NCBI GenBank assembly: GCA_002708905.1
Contig: PAPM01000030.1
Span: 1 to 64,000 of the forward strand
DNA length: 64,000 nt
Direction of reading: 5' to 3'
DNA from: Pseudomonadales bacterium
GTDB taxonomy: Bacteria > Pseudomonadota > Gammaproteobacteria > Pseudomonadales > Ketobacteraceae
The stretch's first letter is position 1. Each line of letters opens with the position of its first letter. Shown here piece after piece: positions 25,641 to 35,130 of this stretch. A program made the position numbers and the translations under genes. The notes beneath the pieces were generated by a model, which saw only the letters and a program-made list of their open reading frames with translations, was not told the DNA's origin and ran no database searches.

Positions 25641-27251
25641 TCAGCCCGGCTTGCTCACTTCATAGATACCCTGACTGCGCAGATATTCTTCATAACTGCC
25701 GCTGAAATCGGTGATTTTATCCTGTTCCATATCGATGATGCGGGTGGCCACCGAGGATACAAATTCACGGTCATGGCTGACGAAAATCAGGGTGCCGGGA
25801 TAGTTTTCCAGCGCCAGGTTCAGCGCTTCAATGGATTCCATATCAAGGTGGTTGGTGGGTTCGTCCATGATCAGAATATTTGGGCGCTGCAAGATCAGCT
25901 TGCCGAACAGCATGCGCCCCTGTTCACCACCGGACAGACTTTGGACCTTTTTACCAATATCGTCCTGGGAGAACAGCATACGGCCCAGAGTACCGCGAAT
26001 CAGTTGTTCATCGCCCCGCTCCGGCTTCCACTGCATCATCCATTCGAACAGCGTAAGATCCTGCTCGAAGTCATCACCGTGATCCTGGCTGTAATAGCCA
26101 ATATCGACGTTCTCACTCCATTTCACAGTGCCGGATTGGGGCGCCAGCTCGCCCATCAGCGTACGGACCAAAGTGGTTTTACCGATACCATTGGGGCCGA
26201 TAATGGCGACACGCTCACCCACTTCCACCATCATGCTGAAGCGTTTGATCAGAAGATTGTCGGCAAAACCCTGGGTCAGATCCATTACCTCCAGCGCCAA
26301 TCGGTGTAACTTCTTGGCCTGGTCAAAACGGATAAAGGGACTGACCCGACTCGACGGCTTGATTTCCGTCAGCTCAATTTTTTCGATCTGTTTCGCGCGG
26401 GAGGTGGCCTGTTTGGCCTTGGACGCATTCGCAGAAAAGCGGCTGACGAAGGTTTGCAGTTCGGCAATCTTGGCCAGTTTCTTTTCGTTATCGGACTGCA
26501 TCTGTTCCCGCGCCATGGTAATCGCAGTCATGAAATCATCGTAGTTGCCGGGATAGATTTTGAGTTCACCGTAATCCAGATCCGCCATATGCGTGCACAC
26601 GCTGTTGAGAAAATGACGGTCGTGGGAAATGATGATCATGGTGCTGGTGCGCTGCTTGAGTAAATCTTCCAACCAGCGAATGGTGTTGATATCCAGATGG
26701 TTGGTCGGTTCATCGAGCAACAGGATATCCGGATCGGAAAACAGTGCTTGCGCCAGCAACACCCGCAATTTCCAGCCGGGCGCCACTTCGCTCATGGGGC
26801 CAAAATGCTGTGAAAGTGGAATGCCCAAACCCAGCAACAATTCTCCGGCACGGGATTCGGCGGTGTAACCATCCAGTTCACCAAACTCCACTTCCAGATC
26901 CGCCACGCGGATACCGTCTTCCTCGGTCATTTCTGCCAGGGAATAAATACGATCGCGTTCCTGCTTGATCTGCCACAGCTCGGCGTGCCCCATGATCACC
27001 GTGTCGATGACGCTGAAGTCTTCATAGGCAAACTGATCCTGACGCAGCCGGCCCAGGCGTTCATTGGCGTCGATGGCGACATTACCGGCGCTGGGCTCCA
27101 GTTCACCGCCCAGAATTTTCATAAAGGTCGATTTGCCACAACCATTGGCCCCGATCAGGCCATAGCGATTGCCATTGCCGAATTTCACGGATACGTTTTC
27201 AAACAAGGGCTTAGCGCCGAACTGCATGGTGATATTGGCGGTGGTAATCAC
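25641..27251 (-). CDS. ybiT: ABC-F family ATPase YbiT
   Basis: This 536-residue soluble protein has two ABC ATPase domains and no membrane part. Walker A motifs are GANGCGKST (34-42) and GPNGIGKTT in the second half. Walker B/Q-signature parts are [11 protein letters not shown] and [12 protein letters not shown], with the ABC signature LSGGEQGRM. The linker has the P-site-tRNA-interaction type [20 protein letters not shown]. Near-identity over long stretches to E. coli YbiT ([26 protein letters not shown]) makes the assignment firm. ABC-F proteins bind the ribosomal E site and modulate translation. It is a single gene convergent with the BLUF gene. Confidence 0.95.
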   Translation of the reverse strand: MITTANITMQFGAKPLFENVSVKFGNGNRYGLIGANGCGKSTFMKILGGELEPSAGNVAIDANERLGRLRQDQFAYEDFSVIDTVIMGHAELWQIKQERDRIYSLAEMTEEDGIRVADLEVEFGELDGYTAESRAGELLLGLGIPLSQHFGPMSEVAPGWKLRVLLAQALFSDPDILLLDEPTNHLDINTIRWLEDLLKQRTSTMIIISHDRHFLNSVCTHMADLDYGELKIYPGNYDDFMTAITMAREQMQSDNEKKLAKIAELQTFVSRFSANASKAKQATSRAKQIEKIELTEIKPSSRVSPFIRFDQAKKLHRLALEVMDLTQGFADNLLIKRFSMMVEVGERVAIIGPNGIGKTTLVRTLMGELAPQSGTVKWSENVDIGYYSQDHGDDFEQDLTLFEWMMQWKPERGDEQLIRGTLGRMLFSQDDIGKKVQSLSGGEQGRMLFGKLILQRPNILIMDEPTNHLDMESIEALNLALENYPGTLIFVSHDREFVSSVATRIIDMEQDKITDFSGSYEEYLRSQGIYEVSKPG

Positions 27252-27337
27252 GCTGGCGACCTACTACAACAGGAAAAGAGCGGCGACTATAGCAAAAGTA
27301 GTGGTTGGGAACCATGTGTCGGTATAATGCCGTTTCG

Positions 27338-27364
27338 TTTCACTCTGATCTGAATTATGTCCCC
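27338..27364 (+). repeat. 27-bp dispersed element, copy A (spans glycosyltransferase start)
   Basis: TTTCACTCTGATCTGAATTA followed by TGTCCCC. A second copy at 33261-33287 differs at four positions, all transitions. The ATG of the glycosyltransferase lies inside it. The CTCTGACC...TGTCCCC style recalls short sequences often found dispersed in gammaproteobacteria. Confidence 0.6.
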
Positions 27365-28634
27365 ATCTCCTGTATTACTCGTCATCGGCTATGTCTGGCC
27401 GGAACCCGCATCCTCGGCGGCGGGCAGTCGCATGCTGCAGCTGATCCGAGCCTTTCAGCAGGATGGTTATCGCGTGGTGTATGGAACGCCTGCGGAGGCC
27501 AGCCCCCATGCCTCTGATCTGGCATCGCTGGATATCGAGGCCGTGGCACTGGCGCTGAACTGTGCTTCTTTTGACGGATTCATCCGTGATCTGAACCCGG
27601 ATGTGGTGATGTTCGACCGCTTTATGATGGAAGAACAATTCGGCTGGCGCGTTGAAGAGCAATGTCCGCGCGCATTGCGTGTGCTGGACACCGAAGATCT
27701 TCACAGCCTGCGCCATGCCCGCGCAGCCCAACTGAAACGGCAGCCATCCAGCATACCGCTTATTCCTGACATTGAATTCCGTCACAGCGAACTGGCCCTG
27801 CGCGAGATTGCCGCCATTCTGCGTTGCGATCTCTCGCTGATGATTTCCACAGCCGAAATCGACTATCTAACCCGCTTTTTTCAGGTGCCGCCCACTCAGT
27901 TACTGTATGTGCCGTTTATGGAAGAGACGACGGCTGCACAAGACACCGTGCCGTTTGCACAACGGGCGCATTTTGTTTCCATCGGTAATTTTCGCCACGA
28001 TCCCAACTGGGATGCGGTACGTTATTTGAAAGAGACTGTGTGGCCCTTGATCCGCCAGCAACTGCCACAGGCAGAGCTGCATATTTACGGCGCCTACCCA
28101 CCCAAAAAAGCCACCCAGCTGCACAGCGAGCGCAGCGGTTTTCTGGTGAAAGGCTGGGCCCCCTACGCGCAAGAGGTCGTGCGGCAGGCACGGGTGATGC
28201 TGGCCCCGCTACGCTTTGGTGCTGGTCTAAAAGGCAAGTTGATTGATGCTGCCCGCAATTGCACGCCGGCAGTCACCACCAGCATCGGTGCCGAAGGCAT
28301 GTACGGTGATGATGTCCCACCCTGTGCTTTGGTGGCCGATACGCCGGAGGCATTTGCGTCGGCTGCGGTGGGCTTGTATCAGGATGAAACTCAGTGGCTG
28401 CCCCTGCACCAGAATGGCTTACGATTACTGGAACAGCGTTTTTCCTTTGCCATCCACGCACCGCGTCTGAACCAGCGGATTGCCCAGTTGAGGGCAATGC
28501 TGGACGAGCACCGAAATGCCCACTTCTACGGCCAGATGTTGCGTCACCACAGTTTGAAGAGTACGCGCTATATGTCGCAGTGGATTGAAGCCAAAAACCG
28601 GTTGAAGAACACCGCACAAAATGACTCGGAATAA
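27357..28634 (+). CDS. Glycosyltransferase, family 4-like (GT-B fold)
   Basis: This is a 425-residue cytoplasmic or membrane-associated enzyme. The N-terminal half begins LLVIGYVWPEPASSAAGSRM, the usual opening of GT4/Glyco_transf_4 proteins. The C-terminal half has VSIGNFRHDPNWDAVRYL, FLVKGWAPYAQEVVRQARVM and RFGAGLKGKLIDAARNCTPA, the donor-nucleotide region of the family; the normal EX7E motif is degenerate. Donor and acceptor sugars are unknown. No other polysaccharide genes flank it, so it is an orphan transferase. A 131-base fragment of a paralogue lies at 11939-12069. The start codon sits in a dispersed 27-bp element. Confidence 0.85.
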   Translation: MSPSPVLLVIGYVWPEPASSAAGSRMLQLIRAFQQDGYRVVYGTPAEASPHASDLASLDIEAVALALNCASFDGFIRDLNPDVVMFDRFMMEEQFGWRVEEQCPRALRVLDTEDLHSLRHARAAQLKRQPSSIPLIPDIEFRHSELALREIAAILRCDLSLMISTAEIDYLTRFFQVPPTQLLYVPFMEETTAAQDTVPFAQRAHFVSIGNFRHDPNWDAVRYLKETVWPLIRQQLPQAELHIYGAYPPKKATQLHSERSGFLVKGWAPYAQEVVRQARVMLAPLRFGAGLKGKLIDAARNCTPAVTTSIGAEGMYGDDVPPCALVADTPEAFASAAVGLYQDETQWLPLHQNGLRLLEQRFSFAIHAPRLNQRIAQLRAMLDEHRNAHFYGQMLRHHSLKSTRYMSQWIEAKNRLKNTAQNDSE

Positions 28635-28664
28635 GCAATGCAACTTAAAAAGGACATCTACGTG

Positions 28665-30524
28665 ATGACGAAAGAAAAGTACGGTTGTGCCTGCTGCAGC
28701 GGCGGCTTCCATGGGTTCATTGCAGAAAATAACGCGTTCAAGACGCTGAAGGCCAAGGCCGACAGCGGTATTGGGTGGTCTTGCAACTGGGGAATTGATT
28801 TCTCAGCAATGAGCAGACGCGGGTTCATCAAGGCAAGCGCGGCCGCTGCCAGCCTTGCCCTCATGCTGCCTGGTTGCAACAACTCAAACACCGAGACGAC
28901 TGGTCATGACACAACTGTCTTTACTGGTGGAAAAGTATTAACGGTCGATGACGATTTCTCAGAGGCCGAGGCGATCGCGATTCGCGGCAACCGCATCCTT
29001 GCCGTGGGCACCGACGCTGAGGTGCGCGAGGCGGCGGGAAGCGCCGCAACCATTGTGGATCTCGAAGGCAGGACCGTACTACCGGGGTTTATCGACCCCC
29101 ATAGCCACGTTGTTGCCGGTTCTGTTGTGGATGCCATTATGGACTATGTAGGCATGGCGATATACGGGACGGTCGATGAGGTTCTGGCACACATTGCTGC
29201 CAGGGTGGCACAGGAGCCGGCGGGTGAGTGGCTGGTTTTCCGGAACTTCGATCCGGCGGTTCAGGAGGGGCTCGATGCCCTAACTTTCGCGGAGCTTGAT
29301 GCCCTTTCAACGGACCACCCGATATTCGTGATGAATGCATCCGGGCACATTGCGTACGCGAATTCCAAAGCTTTCGAGGTGTCCGGGATCCCCCATGACA
29401 TCGAGAATCCGCCCGGCGGCGAGTTTGTTAGGGACGCCTCCGGCAAGCTAACGGGCGTCATGAAGAACAATGTGGCATTCCTGAAAATTGCGTCCAATTA
29501 TCCCGCCATGGCAAAGGCGGACCCCATAGAAGGTCTGATTGGACTTCTGGGCAAATGGTCTGAAAACGGTTTGACCACCGTATCCGAGCTAAGTCTCGGC
29601 GCCCTCTCCCAGTCGCCTGCCGATGCCCAAGTGATGGCGGCGGCAGCAACAAGTGGCCGTCTGAAGGCACGGATACGGGCTTACCCCTTCTATACCCTCG
29701 GCGCTGAGACGTGGGATCAAGCCGATATCAAGCAAGGCGATGGGAACTCCTTGGCGCGTATCGCAGGCTACAAACTGGTGGCCGATGGTTCCAATCAGGG
29801 CTACACGGGCCTCCAGCGAGAACCATACCTGGACAGTGATGACCGCGGCATCGCCTATATGACGCCTAAAGAATTGACAGCTACGGCAATTGAGCGGGCC
29901 AAGAAAGGCTGGCACCTCGCAATACATGGCAATGGCGATGCGGCGATCGACAACATTCTCAATACCTGCGCGGCGCTGCGTGACGCAGGCGTCGATATGA
30001 AAAAGGTGCGTCCTCGGATCGAGCACTGTTCGATACTTCACGATGACCAGATCACACGCATGAAAGAGCTCGGTGTCTCGGCCAGTTTCCTGATCGGACA
30101 CGTGCATTACTGGGGAGTCGCAATGCGCGACGAGGTCTTCGGACCAGAGAAAGCGCAATTGCTCGACCGTTGCCGGTCCGTTGAGAAAGCGGGGGTCAGT
30201 TTTACCCTGCACTCGGACTTCATGGTGACCGATCCGTTGCCCCTTCATATGATCGAAATGGCCGTGACGCGGCGCACATGGAAGGAACCGGACTACGTTC
30301 TGGCTCCACAGGAAAGAATCTCAGTCGAATCGGCTATCCGCGCAATCACATCCGAGGCCGCCTGGCAGCTCTTCTCCGAAAAAGAGATCGGCAGTCTCGA
30401 GGTGGGCAAATTTGCCGACCTCGTCATTCTCGATAAAGATCCACGCAAAGTACCTACCGATACCATCAAAAACATCAAGGTGCTTGAGACATGGATGGAT
30501 GGGAAACAAGTTTATCGAGCATAG
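28665..30524 (+). CDS. Tat-exported amidohydrolase (YtcJ/amidohydrolase-3 type)
   Basis: This protein has 619 residues from ATG 28665 (AAAAGGA upstream). Starts at 28638 (+9 residues) or at 28809 are possible; the last would begin at MSRRGF. Residues 51-71 are a twin-arginine signal with lipobox (RRGFIKAS, then LPGC, Cys71), so the enzyme is probably a periplasmic lipoprotein. If the early start is right, the signal is preceded by 48 residues with CACC and H residues. The catalytic domain shows FIDPHSH (metal HxH), then SFLIGHVHYW and TLHSDFMVTDPLP, with the cyclic-amidohydrolase composite ends TVFTGGKVLTVDDD and LEVGKFADLVILDKDPRKV. The substrate is unknown. Confidence 0.85.
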   Translation: MTKEKYGCACCSGGFHGFIAENNAFKTLKAKADSGIGWSCNWGIDFSAMSRRGFIKASAAAASLALMLPGCNNSNTETTGHDTTVFTGGKVLTVDDDFSEAEAIAIRGNRILAVGTDAEVREAAGSAATIVDLEGRTVLPGFIDPHSHVVAGSVVDAIMDYVGMAIYGTVDEVLAHIAARVAQEPAGEWLVFRNFDPAVQEGLDALTFAELDALSTDHPIFVMNASGHIAYANSKAFEVSGIPHDIENPPGGEFVRDASGKLTGVMKNNVAFLKIASNYPAMAKADPIEGLIGLLGKWSENGLTTVSELSLGALSQSPADAQVMAAAATSGRLKARIRAYPFYTLGAETWDQADIKQGDGNSLARIAGYKLVADGSNQGYTGLQREPYLDSDDRGIAYMTPKELTATAIERAKKGWHLAIHGNGDAAIDNILNTCAALRDAGVDMKKVRPRIEHCSILHDDQITRMKELGVSASFLIGHVHYWGVAMRDEVFGPEKAQLLDRCRSVEKAGVSFTLHSDFMVTDPLPLHMIEMAVTRRTWKEPDYVLAPQERISVESAIRAITSEAAWQLFSEKEIGSLEVGKFADLVILDKDPRKVPTDTIKNIKVLETWMDGKQVYRA

Positions 30525-31021
30525 ACCTGAAGCGCGTCTTTGAGTCAGAACTTTAAGCGGCTGCAGTTATTCTGCGGCTGTAGTTATTCTAGAGCCTCAT
30601 TATCGATCCCCATTAGTCAGATACCAGGAGTTGAAATGGATATACCACAAGGCATTACGTTTCGATCAAAGGTGGCTGTAATTCCCGGTTACGCATCAGG
30701 ATGCCCCCCGCGCCGGTGGTTCCACAAAAAAACCATACCATTCATTAAGTTATATTGATTACCGATGTGAGAGAGTCTGAAGTGCTCAGGTCTGGAGCGA
30801 TCCACCTCCAAACAGGCCGGTTGGGGCGCTATAGGGCGCTGTATTAGCGGTTGATCCGTTATAAGACTGTTTGTATATACAGCTTAACAGATTGTTACAG
30901 GCCTTTAGCCGAACTTTCACGAAAGAAAAGTATATTGACCTCAGCGAGATCTATCTTAACGGCGCACTCATCGGTATAATTGCGCGCTTTTCCACCCTAA
31001 CCTCCATGAAAGTTTGAAGCC
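30525..31021. other. Intergenic region before fusA with small tandem repeat
   Basis: A 17-base unit GCGGCTGCAGTTATTCT (30557-30573) is repeated next to itself with one change (30574-30590). A 40-codon frame at 30636-30758, starting MDIPQGITFRSKVAVIPGYA and preceded by CAGGAG, is possible but has no support beyond its ribosome site. TATAAT at 30975-30980, about 40 bases before the fusA start, may be the fusA -10 box; no good -35 is visible. Confidence 0.45.
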
Positions 31022-33109
31022 ATGACTGACCTAGCCCTATATCGCAACATCGGCATCTTCGCTCACGTAGACGCCGGCAAAACCACCACCACAGAGCGTA
31101 TCCTCAAGCTCACCGGCAAAATCCACAAAACTGGCGAAGTGCACGACGGGGAGTCAACCACTGACTTCATGGAGCAGGAAGCCGAGCGCGGCATTACCAT
31201 CCAGTCCGCCGCCACCACCTGTTTCTGGAACAATCACCGCCTGAACATCATTGACACCCCCGGACACGTTGACTTCACGGTCGAGGTGTACCGCTCCCTG
31301 AAGGTTCTGGATGGCGGTGTTGGCGTATTCTGTGGCTCCGGCGGTGTTGAACCGCAGTCCGAAACCAACTGGCGCTATGCCAACGAATCCGAAGTATCCC
31401 GGATCATTTTCGTTAACAAGCTTGACCGCATGGGCGCTGACTTCTATCGCGTTGTTGAGCAGGTCAAGAAAGTGCTGGCGGCCAAGCCGCTGGTTATGAC
31501 CCTGCCTATCGGTATCGAAGACGACTTCGTTGGCGTGGTTGATCTGCTGAGCCAGAAAGCCTACATCTGGGACGATTCCGGCCAGCCGGAAAACTACAAG
31601 GTTGAGGAAATCCCGGAAGAGCTGAAGGAAAAAGCCGCCAAGTACCGTGAGGAACTGGTTGAGACCGCCGTTGAGCAGGACGATGACCTGATGATGGCTT
31701 ACATGGATGGCGAAGAGCCCTCCATTGAAGACCTCAAGCGCTGCATTCGCGAAGGCACCCGTAAGCTTGACTTCTTCCCCACTTACTGTGGTTCTGCGTT
31801 CAAGAACAAGGGCATCCAGCTGGTACTGGACGCGGTTGTGGATTACCTGCCGAGCCCCACTGAAGTTGACCCGCAGGACCTGACCGACGAAGAAGGTCAG
31901 CCCACCGGCAAGAAGGCGATTGTTTCTGCCGACGAGCCGCTGCGCGCCCTGGCGTTCAAGATCATGGACGACCGTTACGGCGCACTGACCTTCGTGCGCA
32001 TCTACTCCGGCAAGCTGAAGAAGGGTGACACCATTCTCAACTCCTTCACCGGCAAGACCGAGCGTATTGGACGCATGGTGGAAATGCACGCCAACGAGCG
32101 TACCGAATTGACCGAAGCCCAGGCGGGCGACATCATCGCCATCATCGGTATGAAGAACGTGCAGACCGGTCACACTCTGTGTGATCCGAACCACCCCTGC
32201 ACCCTGGAAGCCATGGTGTTCCCGGAGCCGGTAATTTCCATCGCCGTGTCTCCCAAGGACAAAGCCGGTGTTGAAAAGATGGGCCTCGCCATCGGTAAGC
32301 TGGTTGCGGAAGACCCTACCTTCAAGGTTGAAACGGATCAAGACTCCGGTGAAACCATCCTCAAGGGCATGGGCGAACTGCACCTGGATATCAAGATCGA
32401 CATTCTGAAGCGTACCTACGGCGTTGAGCTGAATGTGGGCAAGCCGCAGGTGGCCTATCGCGAATCCATCACCAAGGCCGTTGAAGACAGCTACACCCAC
32501 AAGAAGCAGTCCGGTGGTTCAGGCCAGTACGGTAAGATCGACTACCGCATCCGCCCGGGCGAACAGAACTCCGGCTTCACCTTCACCTCCACCGTTGTAG
32601 GCGGTAACGTACCGAAGGAATTCTTCCCGGCCATTGAAAAAGGCTTCAAGAGCATGATGGAAGAAGGCCCGCTGGCTGGCTTCCCCCTGCTGGACGTGGA
32701 AATTGAGCTGTACGACGGTGGCTACCACGCCGTTGACTCCTCCGCCATAGCGTTTGAAATCGCCGCCAAAGGTGCGTTCCGTCAGTCCATGCCGAAAGCA
32801 GGCGTGCAGCTGCTTGAACCCATCATGAAGGTGGACGTGTTCACTCCGGAAGCCAACGTGGGTGACGTGATTGGTGACCTGAACCGTCGCCGCGGCATGA
32901 TCAAGGACCAGGAACCAGGCGCCACCGGTGTCCGCATCAAGGCTGACGTACCGCTGGCTGAAATGTTCGGCTACATCGGCCACCTGCGTACCATCACTTC
33001 AGGCCGTGGTCAGTTCTCCATGGAGTTCTCACACTACCTGCCCTGCCCGCAGAACGTTGCTGAAGCGGTGATTGAAGAAGTGAAAGCCAAGAAAGCGGCT
33101 GACAAGTAA
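31022..33109 (+). CDS. fusA: Elongation factor G (second, FusA2/EF-G1B type)
   Basis: This is a 695-residue translational GTPase that moves tRNAs and mRNA after peptide-bond formation or splits ribosomes with RRF. G motifs: [10 protein letters not shown] (14-23), DTPGHVDF and NKLDR. The switch I region [20 protein letters not shown] is intact. All five EF-G domains are present. The text is very close to the second EF-G of Pseudomonas (for example [20 protein letters not shown] and [20 protein letters not shown]). It stands alone rather than in the rpsL-rpsG-fusA-tuf cluster, supporting the view that it is the second copy in this genome. A strong terminator follows. Confidence 0.95.
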   Translation: MTDLALYRNIGIFAHVDAGKTTTTERILKLTGKIHKTGEVHDGESTTDFMEQEAERGITIQSAATTCFWNNHRLNIIDTPGHVDFTVEVYRSLKVLDGGVGVFCGSGGVEPQSETNWRYANESEVSRIIFVNKLDRMGADFYRVVEQVKKVLAAKPLVMTLPIGIEDDFVGVVDLLSQKAYIWDDSGQPENYKVEEIPEELKEKAAKYREELVETAVEQDDDLMMAYMDGEEPSIEDLKRCIREGTRKLDFFPTYCGSAFKNKGIQLVLDAVVDYLPSPTEVDPQDLTDEEGQPTGKKAIVSADEPLRALAFKIMDDRYGALTFVRIYSGKLKKGDTILNSFTGKTERIGRMVEMHANERTELTEAQAGDIIAIIGMKNVQTGHTLCDPNHPCTLEAMVFPEPVISIAVSPKDKAGVEKMGLAIGKLVAEDPTFKVETDQDSGETILKGMGELHLDIKIDILKRTYGVELNVGKPQVAYRESITKAVEDSYTHKKQSGGSGQYGKIDYRIRPGEQNSGFTFTSTVVGGNVPKEFFPAIEKGFKSMMEEGPLAGFPLLDVEIELYDGGYHAVDSSAIAFEIAAKGAFRQSMPKAGVQLLEPIMKVDVFTPEANVGDVIGDLNRRRGMIKDQEPGATGVRIKADVPLAEMFGYIGHLRTITSGRGQFSMEFSHYLPCPQNVAEAVIEEVKAKKAADK

Positions 33110-33142
33110 GACCAGAAGTAACAAGTACGTTGCTTTGATAAG

Positions 33143-33170
33143 AGCCCGGTCATGCACCGGGCTTTTTTTT
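33143..33170 (+). terminator. Rho-independent terminator of fusA
   Basis: AGCCCGGT pairs with ACCGGGCT (33143-33162) and is followed directly by eight T. It lies 34 bases after the fusA stop. Confidence 0.92.
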
Positions 33171-33225
33171 GCCCCGGTAATCCTCCGGCTCCCGTGTTAT
33201 CGAACCGCTTTCGGATGATGTCTGC

Positions 33226-34428
33226 TTAAAGCTGGTGGTACGCTGAATAATGTAGGTTCATTTTACTCTGACCTGGATTGTGTCCCCCCACCGGAAACAA
33301 CGCCCAATACCGCCCTTCCGAATTCATCTTACCCGCCTTCATCGCCGCTTGATCGCCATGCCCCCAGAACACATCACCGCGTACCGGGCCGCGAATGGCG
33401 CCGCCGGTATCCTGTGCGATCATCAAACGGCGGATCGGTTGGTCGCTCTCAGTCACAGGTTCGATATCCACCCACAAAGGCAAACCATAGGGCAACCAGG
33501 ATGGATCTACGGCCAGGGAACGCTGCGCAGTCAGCGCAATACCCTCGGCACCGATGGGGCCCGCACCGGAAATTTCCCGAAAGAAGATATAGGACTGATT
33601 GGTATTCATGATCGCAGCGGCCTGATCCGGGTTCTGCTCCAGCCACTGGCGAATGCTCTGCATGGACACAGTTTCTTTAGTCAGCACGCCCATTTTGATC
33701 AGCTCTCTGCCGATGGCGTAATAGGTGTGGCCGTTGTGACCGGCATAACCTATGCGCACCTCGGTGCCATCATCCATCTCCACTACACCGGAGCCTTGAA
33801 TCTGGGTGAAGAACGCATCCACCGGATCGTCCACCCACAGCAGCACACTATCGCTGTGTGGCCATTGATTCGTGGTGATCTGCTCGCGGGTTTCATAGGG
33901 TGTGAGTTTGCCGTTGATAACCCGACCGGCAATGCGCTGACCTTTCAGTTCCGGCCGGAAGTCGCCCAGTTGCACCATGATCAGATCATACGGGCGTTGG
34001 TGTAAGGGTATGAGGTACGGTGCTTTGGGTGTGCGGGAGCCGTTCAGGCTTGCTTCAAAATAACCGGTGAACAGGCCTTTGCTGTCGCCATTGTTGGCGA
34101 TTTGGTAGGGCTTGAAGTGGGTTTCGAAAAAGCGCTTCAGCGCTGCAGGATCATCTGCTTTCACTGATTCGAATTGCGAGCAGATGGCCTGCCATTGTGC
34201 GTTGTTGCCAGCCTGCTCTATTGATGAGAACGGTTGCGCTGGATTGAGTTTTTGAATTCGAGTGCAACTGCGGTTGAAGGCTTGGGTGAAGGAGGCGAGG
34301 TTATCCTGGCCCCAGCCTGGTAATGCCTTGAAGTCAGCGGCTGTGATGGTGAGGCTTGGTGCTTTAGGTGTGGTGGCGCAGGAGGCAAGTAACAGGGTTA
34401 ACAGTAAGATGGATAATGTTTTAGTCAT
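33226..34428 (-). CDS. mltA: Membrane-bound lytic murein transglycosylase A
   Basis: This protein has 400 residues from ATG 34428 (a GTG at 34434 would add two). It is a lipoprotein, with signal MTKTLSILLLTLLLASC and Cys17 lipidated. It has the MltA domain (LFTGYFEASLNGS) and the C-terminal 3D domain with the three aspartates in IAQDTGGAIRGPVRGDVFWG. MltA cleaves peptidoglycan between MurNAc and GlcNAc, forming 1,6-anhydro ends, from the outer-membrane inner face. Near its 3' end the coding sequence incorporates a 27-bp dispersed element (33261-33287), so the last 15 or so residues may be non-native. It is convergent with fusA. Confidence 0.93.
   Translation of the reverse strand: MTKTLSILLLTLLLASCATTPKAPSLTITAADFKALPGWGQDNLASFTQAFNRSCTRIQKLNPAQPFSSIEQAGNNAQWQAICSQFESVKADDPAALKRFFETHFKPYQIANNGDSKGLFTGYFEASLNGSRTPKAPYLIPLHQRPYDLIMVQLGDFRPELKGQRIAGRVINGKLTPYETREQITTNQWPHSDSVLLWVDDPVDAFFTQIQGSGVVEMDDGTEVRIGYAGHNGHTYYAIGRELIKMGVLTKETVSMQSIRQWLEQNPDQAAAIMNTNQSYIFFREISGAGPIGAEGIALTAQRSLAVDPSWLPYGLPLWVDIEPVTESDQPIRRLMIAQDTGGAIRGPVRGDVFWGHGDQAAMKAGKMNSEGRYWALFPVGGHNPGQSKMNLHYSAYHQL
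33261..33287 (+). repeat. 27-bp dispersed element, copy B (in mltA 3' end)
   Basis: TTTTACTCTGACCTGGATTG followed by TGTCCCC; 23 of 27 bases equal the copy at 27338-27364. It is read through by the last codons of mltA. Confidence 0.6.
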
Positions 34429-34505
34429 ATTCACAATTATGATTAGCGCCGTTCTTGTGCTTCCATGTATTTACGAAGCCATTTACTATTCAACCCACCG
34501 TAGAA

Positions 34506-34791
34506 TTACAGCCTATCATGCGCATCCTGCCGCCCCAACACGCGCATGATCTCAACCACGTCCCCATTGATACGAAAATATATGCAGTCCACCCCACACA
34601 CGCTTCGCCTATAGCCCTCGCGAATGTGACTGACCGATTGATACCGAATAGGGAGCTTCTGCAATATGCTCAAAGCGATGCATCATCGCTTGGTAATAGC
34701 GCTCAGCCTGCTGCTCACCAAATTCTTCTACGCCAAACCAATATATTCGCGCCAAATCCATTTTGGCTTCATTACTTATCCTATATGGCAT
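34506..34791 (-). pseudogene. parE: Frameshifted RelE/ParE-family toxin gene
   Basis: From ATG 34791 (GGGGCG before it) the frame reads YRISNEAKMDLARIYWFGVE and continues through HRFEHIAEAPYSVSIG before meeting TAG at 34609-34611. In another frame, beginning near 34632, it continues HIREGYRRSVCGVDCIYFRI and MRVLGRQDAHDRL to TAA (34506-34508), the normal end of a ParE toxin. One extra base near SIGQS-HIREG explains the break. The start overlaps the antitoxin gene by 11 bases. The toxin is therefore probably inactive unless frameshifting or a sequencing error is involved. Confidence 0.75.
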
Positions 34792-35047
34792 CGCGCCCCA
34801 AGCCGTTTCTAATCTCTTGTAAAATTTCGGCCGGGCTTTGGTCTGTAAATCCATTTGCCTCAGCTTGGATCAATTTTGCGCGAATGGCTTCAATTTCCCT
34901 GCTGGATTCCAACTCTCGCATCTGACGCTCACGAATTAATTCACGCACCACTTCACTTTCATTACCGTAGTGCCCCATTTCAATTTGCGTCTTAATCCAG
35001 CTATCTTGTTGATCTGTAACTGTAATACTCTTTTTCACCATCGCCAT
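34781..35047 (-). CDS. parD: ParD-like antitoxin
   Basis: This protein has 88 residues from ATG 35047 (AAGGTG upstream; GTG 35056 also in frame). The N-terminal ribbon-helix-helix VKKSITVTDQQDSWIKTQIE followed by YGNESEVVRELIRER is typical of ParD/CopG antitoxins. The C-terminal half is acidic/helical and ends GLGRDAI; this half should wrap the toxin. It normally binds its own promoter. It is upstream of and overlaps a frameshifted parE, so it may survive as an orphan repressor. Confidence 0.85.
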   Translation of the reverse strand: MAMVKKSITVTDQQDSWIKTQIEMGHYGNESEVVRELIRERQMRELESSREIEAIRAKLIQAEANGFTDQSPAEILQEIRNGLGRDAI

Positions 35048-35130
35048 ACCAATCACCTTATGGGCACAAGAATACTACCTAGTAGGATATTATACGCAAA
35101 GCGCTTGCGCAATTTATACCTCTACACCTG

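Noticed and set aside
31154-32500. Long minus-strand open frame inside fusA
   Set aside because: It mirrors the codon pattern of EF-G; the plus-strand product is unmistakable.
33226-34428. Plus-strand open frame 33280-34005
   Set aside because: It is antisense to a clearly recognisable MltA and has no family features.
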